Source: Acanthaster planci (Eukaryota; Echinodermata; Asteroidea; Valvatida; Acanthasteridae). Taken from it: DNA of 64,000 bases. Where the stretch lies: positions 4,611,211 through 4,675,210 of the forward strand of contig NW_019091356.1 of assembly GCF_001949145.1 (NCBI RefSeq), in the 5' to 3' direction. This document shows positions 1 to 12,224 of this stretch, in pieces; the stretch's first letter is position 1; each line of letters opens with the position of its first letter. The translations under genes were made by a program, and so were the position numbers. The notes under the pieces are model-generated. The model did not search any database and was not told where the DNA came from. It saw only the letters and a list, made by a program, of their open reading frames with translations.

Positions 1-100
1 AATGCTTGGATTTTGTCGTCAATGCATGGATTTTGTCGTCAATGCATGGATTTTGTCGTCAATGCTTGGATTTTGTCATCAATGCTTGGATTTTGACATG
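1..100. repeat. 20-bp tandem repeat (five units)
   Basis: Five head-to-tail 20-bp units starting AATGCTTGGA or AATGCATGGA and mostly ending TTTTGTCGTC. They begin at 1, 21, 41, 61 and 81; the last unit has diverged at its end. The array touches the window edge and probably continues to the left. It lies in an intron of the DNAJB6-like gene. The unit opens a chance ORF on both strands, which I do not treat as coding. Confidence 0.95.
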
Positions 101-128
101 TCTGCCTGCATGATGGCTGTCTGTGCAG

Positions 129-685
129 TGCTCATAGTTCATTCTTCTCTTCGAGTTTCGACAACGGTTTTGGTGATTTTGGGCCAGGGTAAGTACACCA
201 CTAAAAGGCCTTTTGTTTTTTGAGACAAGAAGATTCAAGTCAATTATTGAGTGTAAAGTCACCTTGTACAATTTCTGGCAAAACCCAAAATTGTAAAACA
301 ATGACAGAGGGACTGTTCCATCCCATCCTTTAACTGATGCAAACTGCTCGATTTTATCTACAGGTTCACATCATTTTCGTCGTCATCTTCATTTGGCAGC
401 AGTCCAGGAAATATGCGGAGTGTGTCGACATCAACAAAAATGATTAACGGAAAAAAGATCAAAACGACAAAGTAAGTTGATCTGGTAGTTCACTCCATTC
501 CTCTCAAAGCTTAGCTTGCCTTGTTTTGAGATGATGAAAGCATAGTTTTGCAGATAATGACTTCTAGCCATCTTTTTTGTGGTAGAATTATCGAAAATGG
601 GCAAGAGACAGTCATCAATGAAGAGGATGGAAAGATCACATCAAAGACAATCAACGGTGAACTTCAGCCAATGTTAGCCAACTAA
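129..685 (+). CDS. DNAJB6: DNAJB6-like co-chaperone, C-terminal exons (partial)
   Basis: This is the 3' end of a type II J-domain (Hsp40) co-chaperone, which works with Hsp70 to suppress protein aggregation. Three exons are visible: 129 (or 138, after a second in-phase AG) to 188, 364-471 and 586-685, with stop TAA at 683-685. Phases agree across the joins (a Gly codon over 188/364, a Lys codon over 471/586). The product is a Ser/Phe/Gly-rich stretch (FFSSSFDNGFGDFGPG, then FTSFSSSSSFGSSPGN) followed by RSVSTSTKMINGKKIKTT and IIENGQETVINEEDGKITS. This matches the S/T-rich tract and the STSTK..NG...TT..-..ENGQE.V..EDG block of DNAJB6/DNAJB2-type proteins, where the S/T tract drives oligomerisation and client binding. 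The short tail after TINGEL resembles the short isoform. The J domain lies to the left of the window. A DNAJB2/7/8 relative is the alternative. Confidence 0.85.
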
Positions 686-3383
686 AGCAGCCCCCTTGGT
701 TTTGTCCAATGCTTTGTCACTGGAATCGAAGCTTACATGCTACCTTTGAACTAGCTACTTTCTGGATCGATTGTGATCTGTTGAAAGTTGTCTTTTACAG
801 AGTCAAGTATACAATCTGCACTGTGTGCACGGTTCGGCGGATTTTGAATGTTACTGGAGTGAACAGTCTCGTGGTCAACCAGTGATCCTGCCTTTGAAGA
901 AGTCCAGCCCTTCATCCGCTTGTCCTATTTCATATTCTTTGTCTCATTAGATTTTCAAAGGGCAGTGATTTGTGGGTCATAAACCCTGTAGAATTTTGAA
1001 GCAATAGCTTGACAACTTCAGCTACACCGTCGCATTGAGTTCTACATTTAATAGGAATGGTCTAATCGAACATTCATCATCCCTGAAAGACTGGAAGTCT
1101 TGCGTTATAGCCGTTTGAACACTGAACCTGCATTTAACACTTTTTCTACCAGTTTTTATATAGAGTTCTCCGAGAGCAAACTAAAGGTTTCAAGTCGTGT
1201 ACAGAGTATTCGTGCCTGTTTTTGTAACCAGTGGACAGCAACAAATTTGTACGTATTGGCTGACCGTACTTTGCTCCTGAAAGGCGGAAGTTACCGGAAA
1301 AGGATGGGAATAGCAAAAATATTAACTTGTCTGTAAGAAATTTAAGTGGACGTTAAGAAATGCACAGGCGCATGAGAATAAACGAGTAGGTTTTAGGGGT
1401 TTTATTTTCAAGTGAAGTCAAACTGAAGTTCAGTTGAGGGATTATGACAATTATCCTCTCGAATGTTATTTTCTTTCGTGTTTATTTCTTCTGATGTTCA
1501 GCCTTTAGTAGAAAAAGATCAATTGTATAAATTATTTGAAATCATTTCAGACTAAGTTTGTGACTTCGTATACTAATTTGCATGCTCCTAAACAGTTTGA
1601 ATCAACAAGGAACAAAAGATGTAGGACATTTTCTCGAAATGTTCATCTCAGTTTTACACTGATGTAAACACATGAGGCTTTGTCATGTACTGCCATGTAT
1701 TACATTGTATATAAACCCTTTATGACCATTGTGTGGTTTCTTGAGATAAAATACCACCCCCATGTTTTGCCAGCACACAAGAGGCAACCGAACCTTAAAA
1801 CATTACCTTTATTTATTTGAGCGTGAAATTTCAGTTGTATGAATAACCGATGAAGTTACAATGAGGCATATAGTTGGACTCAAGAGATCGATCATCGGTA
1901 ATGATTTTATGTTGGCCTTCAGTTCATTTCTGTCAGTCTCCGATTAGTTTATAAATCATCATTGAACTCGAGTAATGAACGTGTGCAAGCTACGTGACTT
2001 CGTGCTTTTCCCAAAATGATGTTGCCCCGTTGACATCAAATAGGATAATAATACACACTTTTGCATCATTTAGTTTGTGGAATGAATCTAGACTGGAAAG
2101 ATGATCAATTTCATGTCCTCATTGTTGTCGTATTGACAAGGAACAGTTTGAATAGATTATTGAAACTAATTTGCTGTATTTATGACGCTCTGGCCTAGAT
2201 CGCATATGTTGTTTGAACATTTTAAAGATTACCTTTATTTATTTATGTAAATATTTTTTCCTGCACTTCTTATAATAGAGTTGAGCGTGCGTAATATGCA
2301 GGTTCGCTTACTCGTGTGCGGATAAAGAAACAATAAAACGCGACTAAATGATGTATTTCAGTTCCCAGTTGTTTTGTATTTTTGAACTACAAATTAATTT
2401 CGGAGGAGAACTATATATCGAGAATATAAAGGTTGGAATGAACTTCTTTTCCTATTCTGTTTGCCTCTTGAATAAACCATCCTAAATCTCGTTCCGGCGT
2501 ACCAATATAAATTGTAATGAGATACATTTACATAAATATAAAAGTTACCTTCTCATCACGTGAAGCGCGAACGTGAACTAACTTTGATAATAATGTGTTA
2601 GCAGAAAAGACAATGCACACCAAGGTTTGTGGTTTTTCACTTCACTATGTGAGAAGAAATACCAAGAGGGTTATTGGAGCTATATTAAGACATTTATCTG
2701 CCTACTGCACCGAAGGGGACCCGATAACTACGAATTAAGATTAAATTAATCCCTCGCTCAAACAGTCTCTGAGCTCCTCAGAGGCAAAGTACATAATTGT
2801 GATTTGTTTTTTGCAAGTCCGCTTCATCCAGTGCAACAAAGGATTTTATAGTTAGCTGCAAGGAATGATAGAGTTGAAACAGCAATTGGAAGTTGTTCGC
2901 TGCTGCGTCGAAACGTTGAGCGGGCTTGATGTACTGTTCGTGGACCCGAATGTTCTGTAGTTATCCATGTGTCTGAAGTTTGAAACTGGATTGTGACTGG
3001 AAATAGTACTTAATGCAATACTTATACCTTGTAAATCATATGGCTGTAGCACACTAAGAATTTACCAAATGCAAACTAGTTGCGCCGAACGCAGCCGCCA
3101 TTTTGATCCCGTTTCAAAGATTAACGCTATCCCATAAGCTGCATCTGGTTTGCTTTTTCAAGGGAACGAGGATCCAGTCTTTGCCGTCTTGAACATCGAA
3201 GCTTTTGATTTGACCGGCTTTAGGAAATGCTAATGAGTTTTACCGACTGATTCTTGTTCTTTAATGACGGTTGCAGTTGTCCAGACTGACTTTGAATATC
3301 AGGCCCTTTGAACGTGGATTTGTATGGAAGATTCGTGTGAATTTTAAACTTATTTTGAAATTTGGTAAAAAAGGTGATCACCT
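686..3383. other. 3' UTR and intergenic spacer
   Basis: About 2.7 kb with no convincing exon. The first part is probably the DNAJB6-like 3' UTR: AATAAA hexamers lie at 1377-1382 and 2332-2337 (+), either of which could end the transcript. The rest is AT-rich spacer leading to the receptor's 5' region. Short ORFs here show no family features. Confidence 0.6.
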
Positions 3384-6300
3384 TTGAAGACTCTGTGTCA
3401 CTTTGTTCCGGCGAAGATGTCTAGATTCATTCAAATAACGTTCCTTTATGGACTGCTTGCTTGTAACTCGGTACTGTCGCTCGCCATCCTCAATACAACC
3501 ATCGCTTCACCAACAAGTTTTGAATCAACACTACCAGCCGATAACTCGACTAACAGCCTCGTTCCTGCCATCGATCAAATGATGAGCGATCTCGAGGACA
3601 TCTTAAGCGGCTTGAATATCACCATCCCGCTGCCCTTGAATGTGAGTGGGGAGTGCGATCTGCCGACTATTGCACCACCTGAGGAAATAGAGAGAGTGCG
3701 CTCTGAGAATGAGGGCTTGCCCATCGAATGTAGAAAGGGTAAGTGCTCCACTCTTCCCTTTTGTATTTTTCATTGCTCTGGAATAAGTATTCAGGGGATG
3801 ACATAATGGTCAATGGTGTCAGCGGTGGGATACAGATGCTGTAGCGGCAATTTACGCACTGGAGGGGGAAGATTACGTTGTCGTAATTGGTTCATTTAGT
3901 ATTTCAGGACGAAGGGGGAAAATGATTTCAAACCTCTTAAATAAGTTCAGTTCTCCAAATCACCTGAGTTGACCTTAATATTTTTCAACCAAGAGAAGTT
4001 AAATCTCAAGTCAGGGGAAGGGGTCTTGCGCTGTGTTTGTTCAATGAAGGTTAGCATGATTATCTCGTTTGAGGACAAGATGCTACGCCTCAGACGCAGT
4101 AGCCACGAGTTCTAGTTTTATTTTTTCATGCCAACCTATTATTTTCCAATACCGGCAAGGAAGAAATGGGGTGCAAACAAAGATTTCAACCTACTTTGCT
4201 TAAAATAGTAGTGTACATACACATGTAGTAAACCTTAAATTAGTCATTATTTTGCTGACACAGAAATAGCAAGTAATGTATAAGTTGAGTAATATGGCCA
4301 TGCATCTACGAGAGTAATACGAGTACATTATTTTAAGTCCTGCATGTACTATTGTTTTACATCAAAGCTGCATTAGACTGCCCTACTTTTTATCATCACT
4401 ACAAAAACAGGCCTACAATCGTTCATTATTATCTAAACACTGGATTTAACCAAAACATTTCTCATTTATCTTTACCAAAATGCGTTTTATTACATGGTAC
4501 ATCTTGATTTATGTCGTATTGTATCTCGGTCAATCGTAAGTCGGTGCATGTCCATAAAAAACAATCCAGTATACGTCGCAAGTCGAGTCATAAATTATTC
4601 AGATGAACTTGGACAAAAGTATTCTGATTACACAGTTCACCGTATCAGGCCCATTTGTGTGACTAGTCTTAAGAACAAAGTGTAATGCAAGTTTATTTAG
4701 ATTACAATTTACAAAATACATGAATTCTTCAAACTGCGGTTCATGCGAATTGAAATGCCAACACATTAATTGCGGTTTATCAACAAGTAACGCTTACGAA
4801 TAGCAAAGATCATACGGTTAATACAACTATGCACACAAAAGTTTTCAAAATTCAATGGCAGATCTAACTGTTAATAATGATGTGGCCCACCATTTTACAA
4901 CCAGATTGAAAATTTATTACCTGTTAAATGGAAAGTACTTGGTCTAATGCACACATACAAACCATACCTTCTACAACTTTCATTGCCCGTTAATACCAAA
5001 GCTTTCTGCCAGGAAAATATCGTTTAGTTTGGATCACTTGATATAAAAATTAACATGGGGAGAGGAATCGTCCAAACACCAAAATGACCTGCTTCAGCCT
5101 GGTTTTGGAATGGTATGCTTACGAAAATAAAAGATCATTCAGGTAAATTGACATCAGTGCATGTGCTTTTCCTGTCCCCTTCGTGTTACACGCCTCGTCT
5201 TCATGCACACTTGAAAATTATTTTGATTCACTTTAACCCAGGAAGTGTGAAAACTGCATCTACCCATAAATAGGTTGAAATAATAAATTTATGATTTATA
5301 TGTCACTTACAAAATGGATCCAATTGTTAACGATAGTTGTGTTATTTATTAGTCCATACGCCCTCTACCCATACTCTGCCAACTTGTATCGGTCATTCCC
5401 AATCGTGGTATGCTTACATACTTCTGAGCCTCGTTGCCAGTCTTGCACGTGAGTGACTTGTCGACAATGGATTTTCGTCGATGAACTTTTTTAGGCTCTC
5501 TTCTGTTTGACCAATTGCATTATGAACTGCTCGTTTGCATTTGTAGTAAGCTTCGTCAATGCTGCTATGGAAGTGTGTGGAAGGCCTATGATTAAAATCG
5601 GTGCATTTATTGCAGATAAGAACATCGCATGACTTGCAGAACAGGCAGAGTTCATGATCCGGGTGTTCCTTACACTTGGGTACACGATCTTCAAGCTTAC
5701 CGTCAGGCCCTAACTCTGCCAAAGTCGCAACTTTGTCATTCTGTAAAGATGCGAGTCTGTTATGTGCTTTTTCACATTCCTGACAAAGATAATGCTCACA
5801 ATCCATACATCGAGAAATGGCCTCATTCTCCTCATCACAGGCCTGGCAAATAATCTTCTGATTAAAACTCTGATCTTCATCTTGGGTTTCCGTTGTAGTC
5901 ACAACCTTTTGGGAGCAAGGTAGTCTGTCAACCCCTCCTCCGGGCAGAAGGGTTTCTTCTCGACACAAAGGGCAAGCAATGTTTTCACCGTACTCACCTT
6001 GTGCCTGTTTGAGTTCTTGGAGACATTTCAGGCAGAAGTTGTGAGAGCAGTTCAGTTGCCGAGGGTCTTTAAATCCAGAGAGGCAGATGGAGCATTCATT
6101 GATTTTCTTCGGATCCTCCTCCAGCATGTCCAGTGGTGTCTCCGATACTCCACCCTCTGCCATTGTGTAATCAGGTGGTGTGTTCCGTCAGGGCAAATAG
6201 GGAGGAACACTGGCATAGAAAGTGAAAGTAAAATTAAGCTGAAATAATTGAATAAAATGGCTTACAGTGGTAACACCCATGCCTTGGTCATTGCATTGAT

Positions 6301-9300
6301 TCAGTTACATAAGTTAACCTGGATTGTCGTATGATATAGCCTATTTTGATTCAGATTCGGAACGAAAATACGAAAATCCCCGAATTAATTGCACTCACCC
6401 AAGGCAGACGGCTGAAAATATTTCTCTAAGGACTAAAACTCTAGGTGAAACTACAGCTATCTGTTACGACATGCTCGAATTCCTGATCACCTCGTTGACA
6501 AAAAAGATTGTGACACACACCGCGGATGTGGTCACGCCAGCGTATACAGTGCAATATCACAATACATGCAAAATACATGAACATACTTCATGCATTATAT
6601 AGAGAAAGATGGCGGAAATTCCATGAAAGGTAACTTTGACCTGTGTACACGTGATCATGGCCCGGCATGATATATTATCTTGAAATATGAGTGACGTATA
6701 AGTTGGCAATTAGACTGGAATCTCGTCCTGTAAACCCTTCAAACACAGTTTTATTGTTTTTAGCTGTTACTGATCTTAAATGCGTCTTTTTTTTGCAGAT
6801 ATTTGTTTCCAGTCCACCTCAACTGATCTCAAGGGTAATTTTACCTGGGGAGATACTGTAGCTGGTGACTATGCTTTCTCGTACTGTCCAAACGGCCTCC
6901 GTAGACCCTACAACACCAGCGGTGATCGTCCGCTAGCTTTCCGGGCTTGCAACCCGCCAGCAACTTGCTGGCATTTCTTACCGAAGCCGCGTTTTCCCTG
7001 CAGTGAGCATTCGTACTGGGGAGACGCCAACACAACATTTTGCAGATGGAATTCAGACATCACCAATGAATTGGAAGATATTCTGTATGATTTGATCGAG
7101 CTACTCAAGAAAATGGTACAAGCCTTCTTTTGAACCTAAACTTCAACCCAACCCTACCTAATCCCACCCAGCCCACAGCCCAAGTCCATTCAGCACAACC
7201 AACCGAGCTCCGAGCTCAGTTTAGCGCAACTCAACCCAACTCCACCCATTCCCTAAACCCAACCCAACCCAGCTCAACTCACCTCAACTCGATCAAACAA
7301 ATTCAACCTAATCTGCCCCATCCCGCTAATATGTCCCGAGAGTTCAGAAATCTTTTAAAAAAAATTGGCCAATTCTATTTGAGGTTACAACCCACCCATC
7401 CTTACGGATGTCAATTTTTTTAAACTCAATGTTCACCTAAACACTAAGCTCATAATTAATGCACAATGGCCTTCTGTAATCCAACAGGTCGATGAAAAAG
7501 AGGCTACTAACGTGACATCAGTTATTACCATCCTCCACAAAACCAACAGCATTCTCTCACTCACTGACCAACTGACTGTTGAAGACGTAACCCTGACAGC
7601 ATCCATCATGGACCTATGCGTCACTTCTGGGGTAGATGACGTATTTCCGCTGCGCAGTGACGTAGGGTATGAGCTGGTTGCCATGGCTGACAACATTCTG
7701 AATATTGAGATGGGGATGCTGGAGACAGTACACAGTGCATGCACAAGGTTGGTGCTTGTAGGGAATCGAACCTACCAGCATTCGAGAGAGTGATTTGGCT
7801 CAAATCATCTTAATGAAAGGTCTTCACTTTTCCTTTGATGTCGTCATTGTAGCTATGATGTATTCAATTAACATCAGCGATGTAAAGAAAAAGAAGAAAT
7901 AGGTTTGTGTGCGATCTTACATTTCAAGATTTGGAAGCCTACTGTAACGGCAGTTGTTTCTAAAGCAAGGTTAATTCACCAAGCCATACCACGATATTCA
8001 AAATTATACAGAGAACTTAACACATTTCTCTTGGCAAGGGTCCCCCAGTTTTATCCCAGTATCATGTAACTAAGAGGCACCAACGAGAAATGTAGGTCTG
8101 ATTTAAGCACTTTCGTTTCACCCTGCACAGTATTGCAAAAAGTCTACAGACTTATGCAGCCAACGTCAAGCTACCGGTCATCAGCCGCTTCGTCAAGCAT
8201 TCCTTCAGTAACATCGTGTTGGAGATCAACGAACCATCCCGTGACCTCTTCACTTTACCAATAGAATTCAATTTCTTCAAACCCGAGTCACAGGCTGAGA
8301 CGGTAGCCACAATCAGGTTTCCGTACTTTCTCCTAAATGGTGAGAAATAAATCTGCTCTTGAATATGTGAAAAGTTAGGATTTACCCGACAAGTTATACA
8401 ATAACTCAGAAACCTATGGCTCGCTAATTGTTCACAGAGCCTTGGTAGATGTGAACTTCATCCCAGTAAAGTTGAGTCCTTGTATTTCCAGTTTTGGCTG
8501 TGTTCCTTCAGGTGGGTACCGTTATAAATCATTGGTACGTACTTTCTCTTTACATTTGGCCATCAAAACACTTTGAAATTTGTTTTAATTTTTTGCCCTT
8601 TTCTTCTGACCTCTTTCAGGATTTTTTCGAGATGCAGACCCAGTCAGCAACGAGACTGGCCCGGTGAAGCTACAAAGCGTTCCCGTCCCTGTGGTTCGGA
8701 CAACTGCCACGGTCTACTACAACACCAAGTTCTTCACTGGTGATCTTTCCATTGAACTCCCTCTGGAAGATACCGTTTTACTCTATGCCAAGGTCTACAG
8801 TGATGGGGAGGAAGTGAAACAGCTGGAAGAACCGTTCTCGGTGACGTTTTACCACCCAGCGTCGGAAAACAAGGTAGGATCCAAGTCAAAGTCCAATGAT
8901 TCCACTTTTGCATGTGTATGAATTGCATATTAAAATTCATATTTCCTGTACCGTCCATTTGGTGGATAACGTGTGTTTTTATGTTGTTCTTTGTGTGTAG
9001 TCCGTGTCATCCGATGTCCAGTGTGGAGCAGCTCGCCTCTCTCGGGACGAATCACAGAGATGGGGTCTCCTGGACAGAATCAACAAAGGTCCTTGTCGAC
9101 AAACATAATCCTTGGTTTAACCCTACATCGGGTGAAATTTGTGAGGGAAGGAAAAGCGGCCTTCAAACCAAAGAGTTCCTGTTTGACAAGAGTAGTTCTG
9201 CGTGAATGCCTGCTTATCTTATCGGTATTCCAACAACGCATGCCCAATAAAACGAAGCGCAAGCGCGTCCGAGGTTATTCGGACGCGCGTGTGAGGTGCG

Positions 9301-12224
9301 CCCAATCAGCGCGGCCCTTTGCGGACTCACGCTCACTCAAGGACTCACTCATGCTTTATTCACGAATGACCGTTTGATATATCAAACTGGCTCATTATCG
9401 TCAGCTGATGTGACTCAGCTGTTTAGAGGAACTAATCCTTTCTGTACACAACTTGTGTCCTTTTTTTAATAGTTAATCTGGAGTGGGACTCATCTGCCTG
9501 TACGCTCAACTACACGAATGCCAACCAGACAGATTGTATCTGTAAAGTTCTTGATCTCCTAGGACTGATAAAAGATCTCATTCCCGTTCCTACTGAGCCA
9601 CAGGTAAAAACATTCTGTACCAATGAGTCATAATTGAGATCAAAATTGGAGTATGTTAAGCTAACATCCGAGGGCCAAAGTTGTTCTCCTTTACGAACCA
9701 CCGCTATAGCTTATATAATTATAATTATATTATATAATCATAACTAATTTTCTTGTTCATAGACAACACAGGAGGTTCCTCAGGATCTCTTCGGATTTCT
9801 GGTGAGTCGCTTGTAATTTTTGATGAAATTGTCACAAGCTGATTTCAATAGCGCTTTTAATTTGATTATTTAAATCCTTGGATACGACATTAAGTTGAAT
9901 CAAAATAAGAAGAGTTTTGTTCAGGCAGATCTCTGAGTTTTGAATTGAAGCCAGTACAATTCTGCCAGGTTGCGCGCAAATCACAGAATGTACGATTATT
10001 GTTAGAGTTAATCTGAAAAGGTTAAAACTATCCATTGGCTCCACAGAACTTCCCGTATTACGTAACATTGACTGCACTGTGTTACATCGGATACTACATT
10101 TCACTTATTAGCCTCCTTCTCGTCGTTGCGACCTATGCTGTGTTCCCGTGAGTATTTTGCTCGTTCCCAAATCAAAATTAGTTCAGGAAAATGTGGAAGT
10201 TTGAATTGCCACCTACATCAAGCATCATTTTGTTTCAATAATTAATGCCGCTTTATAAAAGCTCTTGCTCGTAGAAGCTGGAAGGTAAGGAAGTTTTTTG
10301 TAGTCACATTAATTATAAATGCATAGGCCTATGTATATTTGAATGCACGCATGCTCTGCGCGTGTGTCCATTTGCCAAAGTTCTTTCAACTCCATTTTTA
10401 CAGTCGAGTTCGCCGGGGTCGACCAACCTTGATCCTGATCAACCTGTGTGTTAGCATCTTGCTTCTTATCATCGTTCTCGTTACCTCGACAACCTACTCA
10501 AGCACTCTGATTGGCTGTCGTATCGCCAATAGTCTCCGGCTGTACTTCATATTGGTGTCGCTTATGTGGAACGGAGTGGAGGCATTCCACATGTACATCG
10601 CATTGGTTCGAGTGTTCTCCAGCCCCATCAGATATTTTGTGTTGAAATGTGGCGTGGTTGCTTGGGGTAAGAAAAAAAAAATACCAACTAAATTATGGTT
10701 ATCATTACCTGACCCTGTGGTGACTGCTAGATTGAAAAAAAAACTTCATTCATATTTGGATTTTCTTTCTAATTCTCTGCTCTTTTTCGATCAGGACTCC
10801 CGGCTCTTCTGATCGGATTGCCTCTAGCTTTCAATTTCGAAATTTACGACGGCACTTACAAAGATTGTGACTTTGTGTAAGTAACAATACCCGCTGTGTA
10901 TGTGAGGGGTTTTTCTTTAGTAAAATCAAAGTCCATCTATCAGATCTTATCTTATCACCAACTTTATCGACGATCTTCCCTTGCTTCCTCCACAGTTGTC
11001 AGTTATCTGCTGAGGCTTTCAGCTTCGTGTTTCTTACTCCCATGCTCGCTATCGTAATTTGTAACAGCGTCGTCTTCGTTATGGTACTGTGGATTATCTG
11101 CAAAATGTACGCCAGAGGTACGTGAACCTTAACTGCAAACCTGTTGGGGACTTCAAACAACTGAGGGCCCTTGTAAAGTGGGTAGGGCTTCTTGGAAGTC
11201 ATGTCTGACTCGGAGAAACTGTACATGGCTCCCAGGCCGACAGGTAGAAGATCTGGGTGTGGCTTGTGCGAATAATTATTAGACAACGAAAAGTAGAAGT
11301 CGCGATAATCGAATCAGGGTTAAAAGAAAATGGGTGTGGTCAGTTGAGAAGTGGGTGTGGTGCATGATATATTTGGTGTGACTTCTGCTCGAATTAGAAA
11401 TCCAGAGATTACTAAATGAGAGACTCGATGGTCTCAGACATTCTTCAACTGACCACAACTGGCCGCCACATGACAAGGCTTAAATGTTGGAGGTGCAAAT
11501 CCCCCTCTATTCATTCCAGACGAGCGGCGGTCCCTCCTGACGCAGCTGATTGGTGCAGTAGCTTTGCTGGTTCTTCTTGGCATTAGCTGGGGATTCGGAG
11601 CATCAGCTGCCATCACATATACACAACCAGACGAAGATAATGTATCTGTTGGCTACTTCATACTTCAGGTCAGTGGAATTGAGATCTGTTTCCATGTTTC
11701 CAAATACTTGCATTCTCAGTGCTTTTTTATAGACTCATGACAAGACTGACAATTTTAAGATGTAAGCTATAGATGTAAGCAATAGTGTTGCTAGCCTGTC
11801 AGAACCGAGGTCTAAACGTTATCCACGTTACCATACCATTTTGCTGGTCTTTGGTTATAAAAGAAACTCCCCTCAGTGTCACCTTCTTTCTCCTTGACAG
11901 ACGCTCTTCGTTCTAAGTGTGGCTTTCCAGGGTTTCTACATCTTCATCTTCCATTGTGTCCGGTACCACGACATCCGCAAGCAATGGCTTAAGACATTCC
12001 GCCCCTGCTGCAAGGTTTGTCGCTGCTCCCGTTGTCGCCAGACCAAACGAATTGACTGTGTGCTAGTTCCTGCCTCCACGCCCATGGCAACCCCAATGAC
12101 GTCACCCATGACGTCACCTCTGACGTCACCCACATCGTCACCGGACGCATCAAGTGCAGGTTTAGAACTCGACAACGCGAGCCTAGAGTTAAACAGAGTT
12201 AAGGAGAATGATACGCACTTATGA
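3384..12224 (+). CDS. Adhesion G-protein-coupled receptor, ADGRG-like
   Basis: Complete 14-exon class B2 receptor (about 897 aa). Exons: 3384-3738, 6799-7115, 7488-7747, 8131-8339, 8620-8873, 9001-9088, 9473-9603, 9763-9801, 10047-10147, 10404-10666, 10795-10876, 10996-11117, 11520-11668, 11901-12224; every join keeps frame. The signal peptide probably starts at the second Met (3417; FIQITFLYGLLACNSVLSL). Exon 2 is a Cys/Trp-rich HormR-like domain (residues about 119-224). Exons 3-6 form a GAIN-like region. Exon 7 holds a GPS-like Cys pattern (W499, C504, C516-I-C518) but reads CICKVLDLL where CxCNHLT/S is expected. TM1 is in exon 9, TM2-3 in exon 10 (SLMWNGVEAFHMYIALV, as in ADGRG2/6), TM4 in exon 11, TM5 in exon 12, TM6 (LLGISWGFG) in exon 13, TM7 (FQGFYIFIFHC) in exon 14. 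The exon 6 donor (GTCCTT) is weak. Subfamily and ligand are inference. Confidence 0.9.
5414..6163 (-). CDS. RING/B-box (short TRIM-like) protein nested in GPCR intron 1
   Basis: Intronless 249-aa ORF, antisense within intron 1 of the adhesion GPCR. An N-terminal C3HC4 RING (CSICLSGFKDPRQLNCSHNF, then C..CL and CPLCREE; residues about 24-70) is followed by two B-box-type zinc modules: CQACDEENEAISRCMDC..YLC..C (about 107-135) and CKEHPDHELCLFCKSCDVLIC..C (about 163-190). This architecture predicts an E3 ubiquitin ligase. Full TRIM proteins continue into a coiled coil and NHL, SPRY or filamin domains. Here the ORF stops about 40 residues past B-box 2. A poly(A) hexamer on the minus strand (5345-5350) lies 64 bp past the stop, supporting a genuinely short transcript. 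However, a GTAAGC donor overlaps the stop codon, so splicing to another exon is possible. Lack of introns suggests retrocopy origin. Confidence 0.8.
   Translation of the reverse strand: MAEGGVSETPLDMLEEDPKKINECSICLSGFKDPRQLNCSHNFCLKCLQELKQAQGEYGENIACPLCREETLLPGGGVDRLPCSQKVVTTTETQDEDQSFNQKIICQACDEENEAISRCMDCEHYLCQECEKAHNRLASLQNDKVATLAELGPDGKLEDRVPKCKEHPDHELCLFCKSCDVLICNKCTDFNHRPSTHFHSSIDEAYYKCKRAVHNAIGQTEESLKKFIDENPLSTSHSRARLATRLRSM
7130..7330 (+). repeat. CCCAAC-type low-complexity tract in GPCR intron 2
   Basis: About 200 bp of degenerate CCCAACC/CTCAACC/CACCCAGC runs. It is strongly purine-poor in G and has long open frames without protein character. It behaves as a decayed simple repeat between exons 2 and 3 of the receptor gene. 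Confidence 0.7.
9263..9288. repeat. GC-rich hairpin in GPCR intron 6
   Basis: Perfect 10-bp arms GCGCGTCCGA and TCGGACGCGC separated by a 6-base loop, in an otherwise AT-rich intron. The surrounding 9240-9320 is also unusually GC-rich. No function is evident. Confidence 0.6.
12096..12131 (+). repeat. 12-bp coding minisatellite with three CRE palindromes
   Basis: Three in-frame copies of a 12-bp unit (ATGACGTCACCC and variants) encode M/L-T-S-P repeats in the cytoplasmic tail of the adhesion GPCR. Each unit contains the perfect palindrome TGACGTCA, the consensus cAMP-response element, at 12097-12104, 12109-12116 and 12121-12128. The protein repeat gives a Ser/Thr-Pro-rich tail; whether the CRE matches matter is unknown. 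Confidence 0.85.

Noticed and set aside
2-223. 73-aa ORF over the 20-bp repeat at the window start
   Set aside because: The frame is produced by the tandem repeat. The real exon at 129-188 uses another frame that joins in phase to the next DNAJB6-like exon.
7130-7423. 97-aa Asn/Pro/Thr-rich ORF
   Set aside because: Product of the CCCAAC-type low-complexity tract in a GPCR intron.
7748-7775. tRNA-like B box on the minus strand (GGTTCGATTCC) near 7755-7770
   Set aside because: No A box and no 5' acceptor strand able to pair with the 3' end upstream on that strand; chance match beside a splice donor.
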